64,000 nt of DNA from Croceivirga sp. (GCA_028284935.1 JANQQQ010000012.1:496001-560000), one strand, 5' to 3'; positions 16,144-25,435 are shown, counted from the first letter of the stretch. Notes: generated by a model not told the origin, from the letters alone. Numbers and translations are program-made.

Positions 16144-17990
16144 GATAAAACGAGTCTATCTCCCGTATTTATCGCAAAGAGCTCATAGGGTACATCCTTA
16201 AGCGTAAGTTTGAACACCCTTGTTTCCTTCCTTTGGGAAATACTGCCATAGTTATAATATACTGTTGTCTTGAGATAAGTTGGTGTGGTGCTTTTATTGC
16301 CTTGATAGTGGACATTGATTTTCCAAAGTCCCGGTAAGGAGTTATCTAAATAATACTCAGCGGTATTGTATCCAATCTCCTTTTCTTGGTCTATTAAGTT
16401 GGAATTAGATTCAAAATCATGCTTGAACAAATGATACTGGTCACCGGGATTAACAAATTGCAACTGAAATTCGGCTTCACCATCATTCCATTCAAATACA
16501 AGCCTTGTTCCCTGATATTCTTCAGGCGCCACGTATACCTCCCGCGCAGCATTGTTGGATAGCACCTTTCCTTTATTCAGAAATAAAAAGTTGTTGTATT
16601 CGCGTTCCATCATTGGGCCAAAACCGACCGTGTCTTTTTGTAAATAACCATCCTGGACCAATTTGAAATATCTGTTGTAAACGTTCAGGGCTTTTTCATA
16701 ATCCCCGGTCTCTCGATAGCCATTTGCCAAATCCATAAAGGATTGGGCGTAGTTTGGACGTAGTTTCATTATCTCTTTGTATAGGGCATTCGCTTTTTCA
16801 AATTGCGATTGTTCTTGAAATTGATAGGCCAAAGCCTTCAATAAAACAGGATTTTTGCCAAAGGCCCATTGGTTTTTGGAGAGGATTCCATCGGCAAACT
16901 CCCCATCGTTATTTTCCTGGAAATATTTCTGCGCGTCCAAGGTAAAATAGGGTGAAGCAGCATACACTTTTTCATATTTGGAAAAAATGTTCTTAGCCTC
17001 TTCCAAACCAGCTGAATTTTCCAGTTCTTTGAGATATGTTGGCCAATTTCTTCTCACCTCATTCCTTCCAAGGATATTCTTGGAAACAAAATTGTTTCTG
17101 AGTTTCGCCCGATCAAAAATCTCAAAAGGTTGCTGATTGGCCGATAGCGTATTGATGACTATTACCCCACCAGCGCCCTCGTTCCCATAACGTGTAGTAG
17201 TGGCCAAATTGTTCAGAATCCCAATTCGCTTAATATTTTTGACATCTATCCATAGCGGTGTATCCTTAAACAGTTGTCCATCAATATCAAAAATGGCAGG
17301 ACGGGGATTGAATACAGAATTAAAGCCCCTAATAAAGACTTGACCTCTTGGCAAATTATTAATTCCCCTATCTGGATCTATGGCAACTCCTGTAGTACCC
17401 GAAGGGAAGAATGTTGCCGTTACATTGGTGTAGTCACTTAATGCCTGGGGGTCGTAGGTTCCGGAACAATCACCTTCTACCCTAACACCGGCGAATTCAT
17501 TTCTTAGTAAATCCAGTATACAGATGGTAACCTGACTTATTTGATCTTCGTACATGAATCGGACTTGTCCAGGCGCCGTATCCGCATTTAAATAGCCAAA
17601 TGCCGTTCTTATAATTCTTGGGTTGCTGGAGTACTCCAATTCCAAGTCCTTTTGCGTCTTGCGATTACTGCCCACAATAGTTACCTCATCAAGCTCCTCC
17701 ACATCCGGAATCATGGAAATGTTCAGAATACGGGTCACATCTTCGACCCTTATTCCAATGGTCTTTAGTCCTTGATATGAATAGACAATATGATCTCCAA
17801 TAGTTGCCTCAATGGTATATTTTCCGCTTGCATCAGAGAACGTTTGCATTGATTTTCCCTTGATGTCCACGGATACATTCTCAATGGGATTTTCGCCATC
17901 TGTTATTTTCCCAGTTATGGTCTTGGTTGTTTTTTGAGCAAAAATGGTGGCATACGCAAGGAAAGCTATTGTTAGTAGAAAAGTTCTCAT
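16137..17990 (-). CDS. Barrel-less TonB-plug/TPR secreted protein, paralogue 1
   Basis: 617 aa and the first gene of the tandem array. Signal peptide (ends near ATIFAQ); CarboxypepD_reg-like domain about 22-105 (ITGKITDGENPIENVSVDI); plug-like domain about 150-282 (VFIRGFNS, AIFDIDGQLFKDTP, GGVIVINT) with a roughly 35-residue insertion between Cys175 and the IRG strand; TPR-like helices about 365-450 (LLKALAYQFQEQSQFEKANALY); DUF2135-like C-terminus about 490-605 (EWNDGEAEFQLQFVNPGDQY, SLPGLWKINVHYQGNKS). The three copies are most alike in the C-terminal domain and differ most in the plug loop. No barrel; probably periplasmic or surface-exposed. Function unknown. Confidence 0.85.
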   Translation of the reverse strand: MRTFLLTIAFLAYATIFAQKTTKTITGKITDGENPIENVSVDIKGKSMQTFSDASGKYTIEATIGDHIVYSYQGLKTIGIRVEDVTRILNISMIPDVEELDEVTIVGSNRKTQKDLELEYSSNPRIIRTAFGYLNADTAPGQVRFMYEDQISQVTICILDLLRNEFAGVRVEGDCSGTYDPQALSDYTNVTATFFPSGTTGVAIDPDRGINNLPRGQVFIRGFNSVFNPRPAIFDIDGQLFKDTPLWIDVKNIKRIGILNNLATTTRYGNEGAGGVIVINTLSANQQPFEIFDRAKLRNNFVSKNILGRNEVRRNWPTYLKELENSAGLEEAKNIFSKYEKVYAASPYFTLDAQKYFQENNDGEFADGILSKNQWAFGKNPVLLKALAYQFQEQSQFEKANALYKEIMKLRPNYAQSFMDLANGYRETGDYEKALNVYNRYFKLVQDGYLQKDTVGFGPMMEREYNNFLFLNKGKVLSNNAAREVYVAPEEYQGTRLVFEWNDGEAEFQLQFVNPGDQYHLFKHDFESNSNLIDQEKEIGYNTAEYYLDNSLPGLWKINVHYQGNKSTTPTYLKTTVYYNYGSISQRKETRVFKLTLKDVPYELFAINTGDRLVLSN

Positions 17991-18065
17991 TTGACCCTAA
18001 TTTTCCTTTAAGATACCAAAAACATATAATTGGTTGTCTTTACTTAAACGAAAATTAACATTAAT

Positions 18066-19412
18066 CTATCTGGTTTTATGGGATTTAGACCTTGGAATCA
18101 CCAATAATTCAGTTTGCCGGCCATTTACATACCTCAACCCATTTTTTCCAAAAAAACCAGCTTCTTCCAACATGATTCTTATATCCCTTTTCCATTCAGG
18201 AATAGTCACTGTGGTATTCAATTCAATGGCATAGACCGTGTTGGGGTTTAAAGGGTAATTTTCCCCATCATCTTTCATTACCCCACCCTGGGCATCCCAC
18301 ATGCCAACGGTGGTGCCCGCGGAGTGCCCATAGGTCCCTAAAGGATGGGTGTAGATGGCTGGTCGGAATCCAGCTGCTTTGGCATCTTTCAGGGATTTGG
18401 CCAAAATTTCATTGCCCGTTCTTCCCTCCACCATGTTCCCGGTCAGGATGTCCTGTACACGATTTCCATCCCTTAACGCTTCCTTTAAATACGCTGGAGG
18501 CTGGGATTCGTTGGGTTTTAGGACATACGCCAGTTCTTGACAATCGGTATTCAATCGCAGGTAGGTTATTCCTATATCACAATGCAAAAGGTCTCCAGGA
18601 AGAATTACCATATCTTCTGGTTTATCCGAAAAGGAATAAAAGTCACTTTGCCGTCCTTCACTTGTCCTTTGCACGTCCACGATAGGATGAAACCAGGTAT
18701 CCAAACCTAAATCCGTGATTTTTTGACGCATCCACCAAACCACTTCAGATGTTTTAGTGACTCCCGGGGTAATCACTTTTTCCGAAAAAGCTTCAGCAAT
18801 GATGTCATGCGTAATATCCACCAATTGATTGTAAAGGACCATTTCCCTTTCCGTGCGTGTTTCAATCCAACGCACCGCCAGCTGTTCTGCCGAAATAATT
18901 CGGTTATGATATTTCTTGGGAAGGTTTTTAAGAAACGCTTCGTAATCGGTTTTTACCAAGCCGTCCGCAATATTGTGGTCCTTTGAGAAATTCAATCCGA
19001 TCTTCTTTGGATTTCGCTCTTCAATAAGTTGTACCAATCGTTTCCATTGATCGGGCTCTTTTTGTTTGTCCCAAGCGGATTCAATATTTTTTCCAACATT
19101 GTAGCGGGCCACGGCCAATTTATGGATGGTATCCTTGGCTTTATCCCGAAAAAACAATAGCATGGTCCTTCTCCTTGCATTTAACCATGTGGCGGGAAGC
19201 ATCGTTTTAAGGACTGGGTCCTCATTGTATTCCCTGGATATCAGCAACCACATATCAATGCCCGTATTGTCCATAAGGTTGGGCAGTAGATTATTTAACC
19301 GATCTTCCAGCACCTCGTCAATAATCTTAGCCCTATCTTTTTCTGGTAGGATTTGCTGTGAAATTGCAATTATTGGAATGAAAATAAAAAAAAGGATGCT
19401 CAAAAACTTCAT
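18066..19412 (-). CDS. Secreted M24 family metallopeptidase (Xaa-Pro aminopeptidase-like)
   Basis: 448 aa starting at MKFLSILFFIFIPIIAISQ, a signal peptide, so the enzyme is exported. The N-terminal half is a creatinase/prolidase-type N-domain (GIDMWLLISREYNEDPVLKTM). The C-terminal half is the pita-bread fold with the metal ligands in order: HCDIGITYLRLNTDCQE (two Asp), GHSAGTTVG (His), AIELNTTV (Glu) and IMLEEAGFF (Glu). M24 enzymes cleave N-terminal residues next to proline. It starts 23 bases after the menE stop and is probably the last gene of the menC-CPBP-menE transcript. Confidence 0.88.
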   Translation of the reverse strand: MKFLSILFFIFIPIIAISQQILPEKDRAKIIDEVLEDRLNNLLPNLMDNTGIDMWLLISREYNEDPVLKTMLPATWLNARRRTMLLFFRDKAKDTIHKLAVARYNVGKNIESAWDKQKEPDQWKRLVQLIEERNPKKIGLNFSKDHNIADGLVKTDYEAFLKNLPKKYHNRIISAEQLAVRWIETRTEREMVLYNQLVDITHDIIAEAFSEKVITPGVTKTSEVVWWMRQKITDLGLDTWFHPIVDVQRTSEGRQSDFYSFSDKPEDMVILPGDLLHCDIGITYLRLNTDCQELAYVLKPNESQPPAYLKEALRDGNRVQDILTGNMVEGRTGNEILAKSLKDAKAAGFRPAIYTHPLGTYGHSAGTTVGMWDAQGGVMKDDGENYPLNPNTVYAIELNTTVTIPEWKRDIRIMLEEAGFFGKNGLRYVNGRQTELLVIPRSKSHKTR

Positions 19413-19444
19413 GGTAAACAATTTTGACCATGAATATAGTGAAC

Positions 19445-20521
19445 TTAGTTGTTTAGAAATTGTGATTTTACATTTTGGCGCTGGACCTTTCCTGATGGCG
19501 TCTCCAAAAAATTTTTGACATAGAATATTTGCTTGGGAACCTCAAATTTTTCCAGCGTCCCCAGTTCCTTAATTTTTTTGCTTAAAACCTGCCCTTGTTC
19601 CCTTATTCCCTCAATAAAAAGTACAAGTTGTTCCCCCAAATCATCATCTGGAATTCCCGTTACAAAGAATCTGTTTTCCACAAGCACGGACAGCTTTTCT
19701 TCAATCTGTTCGGGGATGAGTTTTACCCCACCACTATTAATGACATTATCATATCGTCCCAACCACTTGAAATGGTTTTCGTCAACAATATCCACCAAAT
19801 CATTCGTTATGATTACAGCATCCATAATTCTTGGTGCCTGGATTGTTAAACATCCCCGTTCATCTTTTGAAATGCCTACCCCAGGAAGTGTCTCGAAACA
19901 ACCTTTCATCCCTTTTCCATTTTGTCCAGAAACCCTTTTTACTGCTATATGCGTCATGGTTTCCGTCATGCCATAGGTCTCATAAACACTTGTGGATTGA
20001 TTGGAAAGATGCTTGCTAAGTGAATTTGAAATGGGTGCCCCGCCAACAATTAGGGTTTTTATTTGCCCAATGTCATCCAAGGAATTTTGAACCTGCAAAG
20101 GTACCATTGCAGCGAAATCGTATTTCCCCTTTGTTCGTTCCATTGGAAATGATGAAGGCACAATCACATCCAAATGGAGTCCCAAGACCATGGCCCTAAC
20201 CAACATCATTTTACCGGCGATATGCTGAGTGGAAAGGCAGAGGAGCGCGGTATCTTCAGGTTGGAGATCAAAATATTGACCCGTTGCCAAGGCCGAGTTG
20301 ATCATGGCACTTTTTTTAAGAGGAATGTTCTTTGGTTTTCCCGTGGATCCCGAAGTTTTGACAAATAGGGTATCTGAGGCGGATAACCAATCCAGCAAAA
20401 AATCACCTGCGTGAATTTCAAAGTCTTTACCTTCTTTTACCCATGAATAAGCTACCTCTCCCAGAGTTTCCTCATCCAATGGAATTCCATTAAGCTTAAA
20501 TTGTGGATGAACCAGCTTCAT
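19445..20521 (-). CDS. menE: o-Succinylbenzoate-CoA ligase-like AMP-binding enzyme (MenE)
   Basis: 358 aa from the ATG giving MKLVHPQFKLNGIPLDE; the longer track ORF runs into the upstream gene in another frame. It is an ANL-family adenylating enzyme: P-loop FVKTSGSTGKPKNIPL, YETYGMTETMTHIAV, the hinge region GRYDNVINSGGVKLIPEQIE, and C-terminal lysine block TPSGKVQR. MenE activates o-succinylbenzoate with ATP and CoA for menaquinone synthesis. The short length is usual for Bacteroidota MenE, and the menC two genes upstream supports the assignment. Its start overlaps the CPBP protease gene by 26 bases, implying translational coupling. Confidence 0.88.
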   Translation of the reverse strand: MKLVHPQFKLNGIPLDEETLGEVAYSWVKEGKDFEIHAGDFLLDWLSASDTLFVKTSGSTGKPKNIPLKKSAMINSALATGQYFDLQPEDTALLCLSTQHIAGKMMLVRAMVLGLHLDVIVPSSFPMERTKGKYDFAAMVPLQVQNSLDDIGQIKTLIVGGAPISNSLSKHLSNQSTSVYETYGMTETMTHIAVKRVSGQNGKGMKGCFETLPGVGISKDERGCLTIQAPRIMDAVIITNDLVDIVDENHFKWLGRYDNVINSGGVKLIPEQIEEKLSVLVENRFFVTGIPDDDLGEQLVLFIEGIREQGQVLSKKIKELGTLEKFEVPKQIFYVKNFLETPSGKVQRQNVKSQFLNN

Positions 20522-21434
20522 TTGACACAACAAATTCTTCTTGGGTAAGTACTTTTCCAAACAATCGCTCCTTCCAGTTGGACCATTTATATTTTCTTGA
20601 GAAAATAAGAAGTAAAATAGGGAATACCACAAAAACTGGAATATAGGCGTCAAAACCCAGAGTCGGTTCTGAAACATCCCTATAAATGGAATCCGTTTGG
20701 AATGCGGTCCAATCCGCCGTAACCAAAAGCGCCGTAATCAAATTATTGGCAGCATGAAACCCCAAAGCCAATTCCAAACCTTCATCCATTAAAGTCAAAA
20801 TGCCCAAAAAGAAGCCCGTACCAATGTAATAGACCATTAAACCAATACCCAATTTCCCTACTTCTGGATTCGCAATATGCATTAAACCAAACAACACGGA
20901 TGTAACAATTAAGGGCAGCCAACGGTTCTTTGCCAGTATACCTAGGCCTTGCATCATGTGCCCTCTAAAAAGATATTCCTCAAAGCTGGTCTGCAGGGGA
21001 ATCAGTGAAATGGCAACTATGGCCAGAGGAATGAACTTGCCTAGATCAAAATTCCATTCATAGTCCCCTGGGGATGCATAAATATCCAAAAGCGTAAAAA
21101 ACACCGTAATCGAACCCCAAAGAACAAACGAAAACAGAATTCGCTTCCAGTCGATTTTATTTCGTGATGTAGTTAAAGAAGTAATGGATTGTCTATGAAC
21201 CAAGAAGGTCCATCCCAAAACAATAAAAAAACCTGCAACCAATGGAAGTAGTAGCATGATCAATACCAGATTTGACCCAAATTGCTCGATCATTTTGGCC
21301 ATAGCAACTTCCACATCAATATCAGAATTAATGGTAATGACATAGTTAATGGCCATAAAACCAATAAATCCAGTGGGAATTACAAAATATTTCCAAAGGC
21401 CAATATCACCTTTATAACCCTGCTCTATGTACAT
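20496..21434 (-). CDS. CPBP family intramembrane metalloprotease
   Basis: 312 aa with about eight hydrophobic helices. It shows all three motifs of the CPBP/Abi (Rce1-like) family: EEYLFR at about 152-157, FGLMH at 182-186 and HAANN at 227-231, which provide the catalytic glutamates and histidines inside the membrane. These proteases cleave prenylated or membrane proteins in other systems; the substrate here is unknown. It lies between menC (10-base overlap) and menE (26-base overlap), so it is co-expressed with menaquinone synthesis. Confidence 0.9.
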   Translation of the reverse strand: MYIEQGYKGDIGLWKYFVIPTGFIGFMAINYVITINSDIDVEVAMAKMIEQFGSNLVLIMLLLPLVAGFFIVLGWTFLVHRQSITSLTTSRNKIDWKRILFSFVLWGSITVFFTLLDIYASPGDYEWNFDLGKFIPLAIVAISLIPLQTSFEEYLFRGHMMQGLGILAKNRWLPLIVTSVLFGLMHIANPEVGKLGIGLMVYYIGTGFFLGILTLMDEGLELALGFHAANNLITALLVTADWTAFQTDSIYRDVSEPTLGFDAYIPVFVVFPILLLIFSRKYKWSNWKERLFGKVLTQEEFVVSNEAGSSTI

Positions 21435-22477
21435 ATGGTATCAATTAAGTTGTGCTGCCAAGATAGGTCTTTTCGGTAAAAAAGATGACCGCTTTCAACC
21501 TTCAAAGGAGAATCAAAGTTATTGGTAAAAAGGCTTCCGGTCCCCAATCCTTGTGGCAATTTATTATTTAAAGTATAGGTCCATTGGGCAATGGCATTCA
21601 AACCAATATTACTTTCCAAGGCACTTGTGATCCACCAACCAATAGTAGCTTTTCTTGCTATGCTTATCCAATGTAAACTTTCCTTAAAACCTCCCACCAA
21701 GCTGGGTTTAATTATGATGTACTGCGGCCGTATGGTCGATAGTAGCTTTTCACGTGTTGGTTTATCGGTAAGCCCAATAAGTTCTTCATCCAGGGCGATA
21801 GGTATACAAGTGTTCTCACAGAGATAGGCCATCTCTTGCCATTGTCCCTGTTTTATGGGTTGTTCGATGGAGTGAATATCCAAGTCCGCCAATTTTTTCA
21901 AGGTATCCAAAGCATTTTTTGGATGAAACGCCCCGTTGGCATCCACTCGTATTTCAACGTCTTCTTTGGAAAATTGTCTTCGGATGTATTTCAGTAGGCT
22001 TATCTCGCTTTCGAAGTTTATAGCCCCTATCTTCATTTTAATACAGGAAAAACCGGATTGCAGTTTTTGCCGAATCTGCTTCAACATATAGTCCTTATCT
22101 CCCATCCAAACCAACCCATTGATACCAATGGCACGCTCTGAATACACAAAATCTGATGGGAAAAGATGGAATGGGTTTTCCGAACGAAGGGATAATAATG
22201 CTTGCTCCAATCCAAATTGTATGGAAGGATATTTTATGAGGGCTCGGTGTAATGCGGCTGGGCTTAGTTGTATGTTCTGGCAAACCCATTTTAGTTTTTC
22301 TTGGTAATCAGGGCGGTCGTCAAAGCTTAACCCCCTTAAAATTCCGCATTCACCAATGCCCCTTTTCCCATTGTCCTCCAATACAAGAAACCAAGTTTCT
22401 TTTTGAGTCATTATACCTCTTGAGGTTCCACTGGGCCTTTTAAAGTCTAAGATGTACCTGTGAAATGTTGCTTTCAT
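21425..22477 (-). CDS. menC: o-Succinylbenzoate synthase
   Basis: 350 aa from the ATG giving MKATFHRYILDFKRPSGTSRG. Enolase-superfamily fold: N-terminal capping domain, then a barrel with the KMKIGA lysine motif (catalytic Lys), VRIDANGAF-type RVDANGAFHPKNAL (metal Asp), SIEQPIKQGQW (metal Glu), IALDEELIG (metal Asp/Glu) and IIIKPSLVGG (second catalytic Lys). MenC dehydrates SHCHC to o-succinylbenzoate in menaquinone synthesis. Overlap with the CPBP gene and nearby menE place it in a men operon. A TATTTTTG element ends eight bases before the ATG, suggesting a very short leader. Confidence 0.9.
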   Translation of the reverse strand: MKATFHRYILDFKRPSGTSRGIMTQKETWFLVLEDNGKRGIGECGILRGLSFDDRPDYQEKLKWVCQNIQLSPAALHRALIKYPSIQFGLEQALLSLRSENPFHLFPSDFVYSERAIGINGLVWMGDKDYMLKQIRQKLQSGFSCIKMKIGAINFESEISLLKYIRRQFSKEDVEIRVDANGAFHPKNALDTLKKLADLDIHSIEQPIKQGQWQEMAYLCENTCIPIALDEELIGLTDKPTREKLLSTIRPQYIIIKPSLVGGFKESLHWISIARKATIGWWITSALESNIGLNAIAQWTYTLNNKLPQGLGTGSLFTNNFDSPLKVESGHLFYRKDLSWQHNLIDTICT

Positions 22478-22485
22478 ATGGTTGA

Positions 22486-22493
22486 CAAAAATA
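22486..22493 (-). promoter_or_regulatory. -10-like element (TATTTTTG) directly before menC
   Basis: Matches TAnnTTTG on the minus strand, 8 bases before the menC ATG, which would give an almost leaderless mRNA. It lies in the 40-base spacer to the divergent SDR gene. No clear -33 element at the standard distance. Confidence 0.4.
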
Positions 22494-22517
22494 CCTATAT
22501 TGAGATCAAAAGTTAGC

Positions 22518-23300
22518 ATGGAAAAGGTTATTTGGATTACCGGAGCATCATCAGGAATTGGGGAGGAGCTCTGTCAACAATACAGTCAAAAAGGGTATTG
22601 TTTGATTCTATCTGCGAGAAATGAAAAAGCCCTATCCAAGGTAAAGGAGCATTCAAAATTCCCGGAGAAGATAAGAATACTACCTCTTGATATATCAAAT
22701 TTCAAAAAGGCGGAGGAAGCTACTAAAATAGCCATGGGGTTTTGGAATCGAATCGATATTCTAATCAATAATGCCGGGATTAGCCAACGCTCGCTCATTG
22801 CTGAAACTGATTTTTCAGTATATAAAAAGCTGATTGATGTAAACTATTTGGGCACGGTGGCACTGACAAAAGCCCTTCTACCCTACTTCATAGAACGGAA
22901 AGGGGGGCATTTTGTAGTAGTCAGCAGTCTTATGGGGAAGTTTTCATCGCCTTATCGCTCGGGATATTGTGGGGCGAAACACGCTCTTCACGGTTTTTTT
23001 GATGCACTCCGCATGGAACACGAAAAAGATGGGGTCAATGTCACCCTGGTGTGTCCAGGTTTTGTGCAGACCAATGTGGCCAAAAATGCGTTAACAGCAG
23101 ATGGTTCCCATCAGGAAGCTGATGACCACGCCACCAAAAATGGCCTACCTGTTTCCCTATTTTGTAAAAAAATGATTGCTGCCGTTAAGGCGAAAAAATT
23201 TGAGGTGTATATCGCTGGAAAAGAGAAAAAAGGAATTTATCTCAAAAGGTTCTTCCCCAAACTTTTACACCAATTGGTGTTGCGAAGTGCGGTTCGATAA
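22518..23300 (+). CDS. Short-chain dehydrogenase/reductase (SDR) family oxidoreductase
   Basis: 260 aa from the ATG giving MEKVIWITGASSGIGEELC. Classical SDR motifs: TGASSGIG cofactor loop, NNAGIS, catalytic Ser in VVVSSLMGKFSSP, and YCGAKHA with the YxxxK pair (Tyr...Lys). The C-terminal part (LVCPGFVQTNVAKNAL) fits the DHRS7/dehydrogenase SDR1-like group with broad substrates. It is divergent from menC and convergent with the kinase gene. Substrate unknown. Confidence 0.92.
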   Translation: MEKVIWITGASSGIGEELCQQYSQKGYCLILSARNEKALSKVKEHSKFPEKIRILPLDISNFKKAEEATKIAMGFWNRIDILINNAGISQRSLIAETDFSVYKKLIDVNYLGTVALTKALLPYFIERKGGHFVVVSSLMGKFSSPYRSGYCGAKHALHGFFDALRMEHEKDGVNVTLVCPGFVQTNVAKNALTADGSHQEADDHATKNGLPVSLFCKKMIAAVKAKKFEVYIAGKEKKGIYLKRFFPKLLHQLVLRSAVR

Positions 23301-23302
23301 CC

Positions 23303-25267
23303 CTAACTAAAATTGAACCAAAAACGAACCCCTTCCGTGGTCCTATCCACGTTCAATTTGGATTGCAGTTGATTGACCAATCTGTTGATGAGTCGTAGTC
23401 CCATGGAATTATTTGTGCGCTCGTCCGTATCTTCCGGAAGGCCCACACCATTGTCCGCATACTCAAAGTATCCTTGCTCCCCATTTTTGCGAAGGTGGAT
23501 GTAAATCTTTCCATTATCATCCCCCTCTGGAAAGGCATATTTAAAGGTGTTTGAAACCAATTCGTTCAAAATCAATCCAAAAGGAATGGCACGATCAATG
23601 TCCAGTTCCGTCCCTTCGGCATCAACCGTTATGCTAATGTTATGTCCCCCTTTCTTATACACCGATTGTACACTATTAATAAGACTTTCAATATAGCCCT
23701 GCATTTCTATAACTGAGAGGTCATCGTTCTGATATAATTTCTGATGAATCAAGGCCATAGCCTTAACCCTACTCTTTCCTTCTTCCAAGGCTTCTATTGC
23801 AGCCTTGCTTTTTGTGTTCCTGGTCTGTAAACTTAATAAACTGGAGACCATCTGTAAGTTATTTTTAACCCTATGGTGGATTTCTTTTAAAAGGGAATCC
23901 TTTTCTTTTAATGAGTTCTCAATAATATGGTTTTGCTCCGCAATCAATCTTTGGTTTTTAATACTTTTCATGTAAGCATAAACCAAACCCGCAAATCCCA
24001 AAAGTGTAAAAATCAAAGAGATAAAGACCAGGTTGATGCGCTCGTCCTTGGCCTGTATTTCATTCCGGATTTTCTCATTGGCCAACTTCTGTTCATTGAT
24101 TATCCGTCTAGAATTCTCAAGATCGGAATCGCCGACTATAGCCACTAATTGCTGATTTAAAATGGAAACTTCATTGGCCTTAAGGGAATCCGAAATCTGT
24201 TGGTTGCGCTTGTAAAATGTGGCGGAACTCCTAAAATTCTCAAACTTGTCATGATATATGGCCAACAATCGATTTCGAAGAATTTGTTGTTTGATATCCA
24301 TATCTTCAAAATCCTCATCCAATAAGCGTTTTGCCGTTATATTGTTGTTCAATTTCAGATGCGCCTCCGCCAAGGCAAGTGTATTATCTATAATTTGCTT
24401 TCCGTACCTTCCGTGATTGAACTCCTTTAACGCTTTAATACTGGTCGTCAACAAGGGAATGGCTTCAATATTCTCCTTTAACAGTACATGGGATTTCCCT
24501 ATATTTCCTTCAATATCAGCTCTTAGGGCCTCACTTTCAAAAATATCATTCTCCGTTTTTTGTTGGGAGATGTCATTCTCATATACCTTTAAATATCCTA
24601 GTGCTTTGTTGAATTCATTGATGGCCGTAGGTGCGGATTTGTCCATGAACAAATACAAGCCAACCTTATTATGATATCTGGCCTTCCCAAGATGATCATT
24701 GTCTGGAATAGTGATGCCGACGGTCTGGATATATTGGTTCATTGCCTTTCTATACAGGCCCATACTCGCATAGATATCATAAAAATTGATACCTTCAATG
24801 ACTCCCATTTTTTGCATTTGTTCTCGAGTCTCGATCTGCTTATCAAACATCTGGAGTTTTCCGTAGTTATCATCCAGCAACTTAAGGACGAAAGTGGTAG
24901 CATTGCTATCCAGACTATCCGTTATTTTGTAGAGCTCATTGGCAATGGCGATACTTTTATCAAAATCACCGATATCATTATAAAGTTGGGCCTGCATTAA
25001 TCGGTAGGAATAAATAGCAGTAGAATCCTTGATTTTCTCTGCAGAATCCAAATATACCTTTACCGACTCCAACCAATCATAAGCCGAGCTCTTGGTATAT
25101 CTATTGGGGGTTGAAACAAAAAACTTAAACTTGTTCCCTGCAGTTGTTATTTCCTGGAATTCAAAAAGTGGGTCCGGTTCTTCAGATTCCGCCTGAGCAC
25201 ATACCACCGCATATCCTAGACATAGGACAAGGCTGAAAACGAGTAATTTTTTATGTGCTAAATACAT
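23303..25267 (-). CDS. TPR-containing sensor histidine kinase (HisKA_2 type)
   Basis: 654 aa. Signal peptide (MYLAHKKLLVFSLVLCLGYAVVCA); a periplasmic TPR-like helical region to about residue 390 (e.g. ALGYLKVYENDISQQ); one transmembrane helix (LVFISLIFTLLGFAGLVYAYM, about 410-430); a short coiled coil; HisKA_2 dimerisation domain with HHRVKNNLQMVSSLLSLQ (His464/465); and an HATPase_c domain (LILNELVSNTFKYAFP, YADNGVGLPE, SMGLRLINRLVNQL). The likely partner is the LytTR response regulator 640 bases upstream on the same strand. A TAATTTTG element lies about 55 bases before the start. Confidence 0.93.
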   Translation of the reverse strand: MYLAHKKLLVFSLVLCLGYAVVCAQAESEEPDPLFEFQEITTAGNKFKFFVSTPNRYTKSSAYDWLESVKVYLDSAEKIKDSTAIYSYRLMQAQLYNDIGDFDKSIAIANELYKITDSLDSNATTFVLKLLDDNYGKLQMFDKQIETREQMQKMGVIEGINFYDIYASMGLYRKAMNQYIQTVGITIPDNDHLGKARYHNKVGLYLFMDKSAPTAINEFNKALGYLKVYENDISQQKTENDIFESEALRADIEGNIGKSHVLLKENIEAIPLLTTSIKALKEFNHGRYGKQIIDNTLALAEAHLKLNNNITAKRLLDEDFEDMDIKQQILRNRLLAIYHDKFENFRSSATFYKRNQQISDSLKANEVSILNQQLVAIVGDSDLENSRRIINEQKLANEKIRNEIQAKDERINLVFISLIFTLLGFAGLVYAYMKSIKNQRLIAEQNHIIENSLKEKDSLLKEIHHRVKNNLQMVSSLLSLQTRNTKSKAAIEALEEGKSRVKAMALIHQKLYQNDDLSVIEMQGYIESLINSVQSVYKKGGHNISITVDAEGTELDIDRAIPFGLILNELVSNTFKYAFPEGDDNGKIYIHLRKNGEQGYFEYADNGVGLPEDTDERTNNSMGLRLINRLVNQLQSKLNVDRTTEGVRFWFNFS

Positions 25268-25321
25268 CTAATCTAACCCTTGTTTGGAACTATCTTCCTA
25301 CTACGAACGCTCTTTTGAATT

Positions 25322-25329
25322 CAAAATTA
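25322..25329 (-). promoter_or_regulatory. -10-like element (TAATTTTG) for the HisKA_2 kinase
   Basis: Matches TAnnTTTG; the kinase ATG is 54 bases downstream. It lies downstream of the terminator at 25436-25470, so the kinase seems to have its own promoter. Confidence 0.4.
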
Positions 25330-25435
25330 GTCCGATAGCAAATGCTTTATTAATTTTTGTTGTAAAGCCGAGAACACAAGTGGTGAAATCACTTAAAAAC
25401 TGTTAATCCACTAAGTTTTATTGATTTTATCCAAT

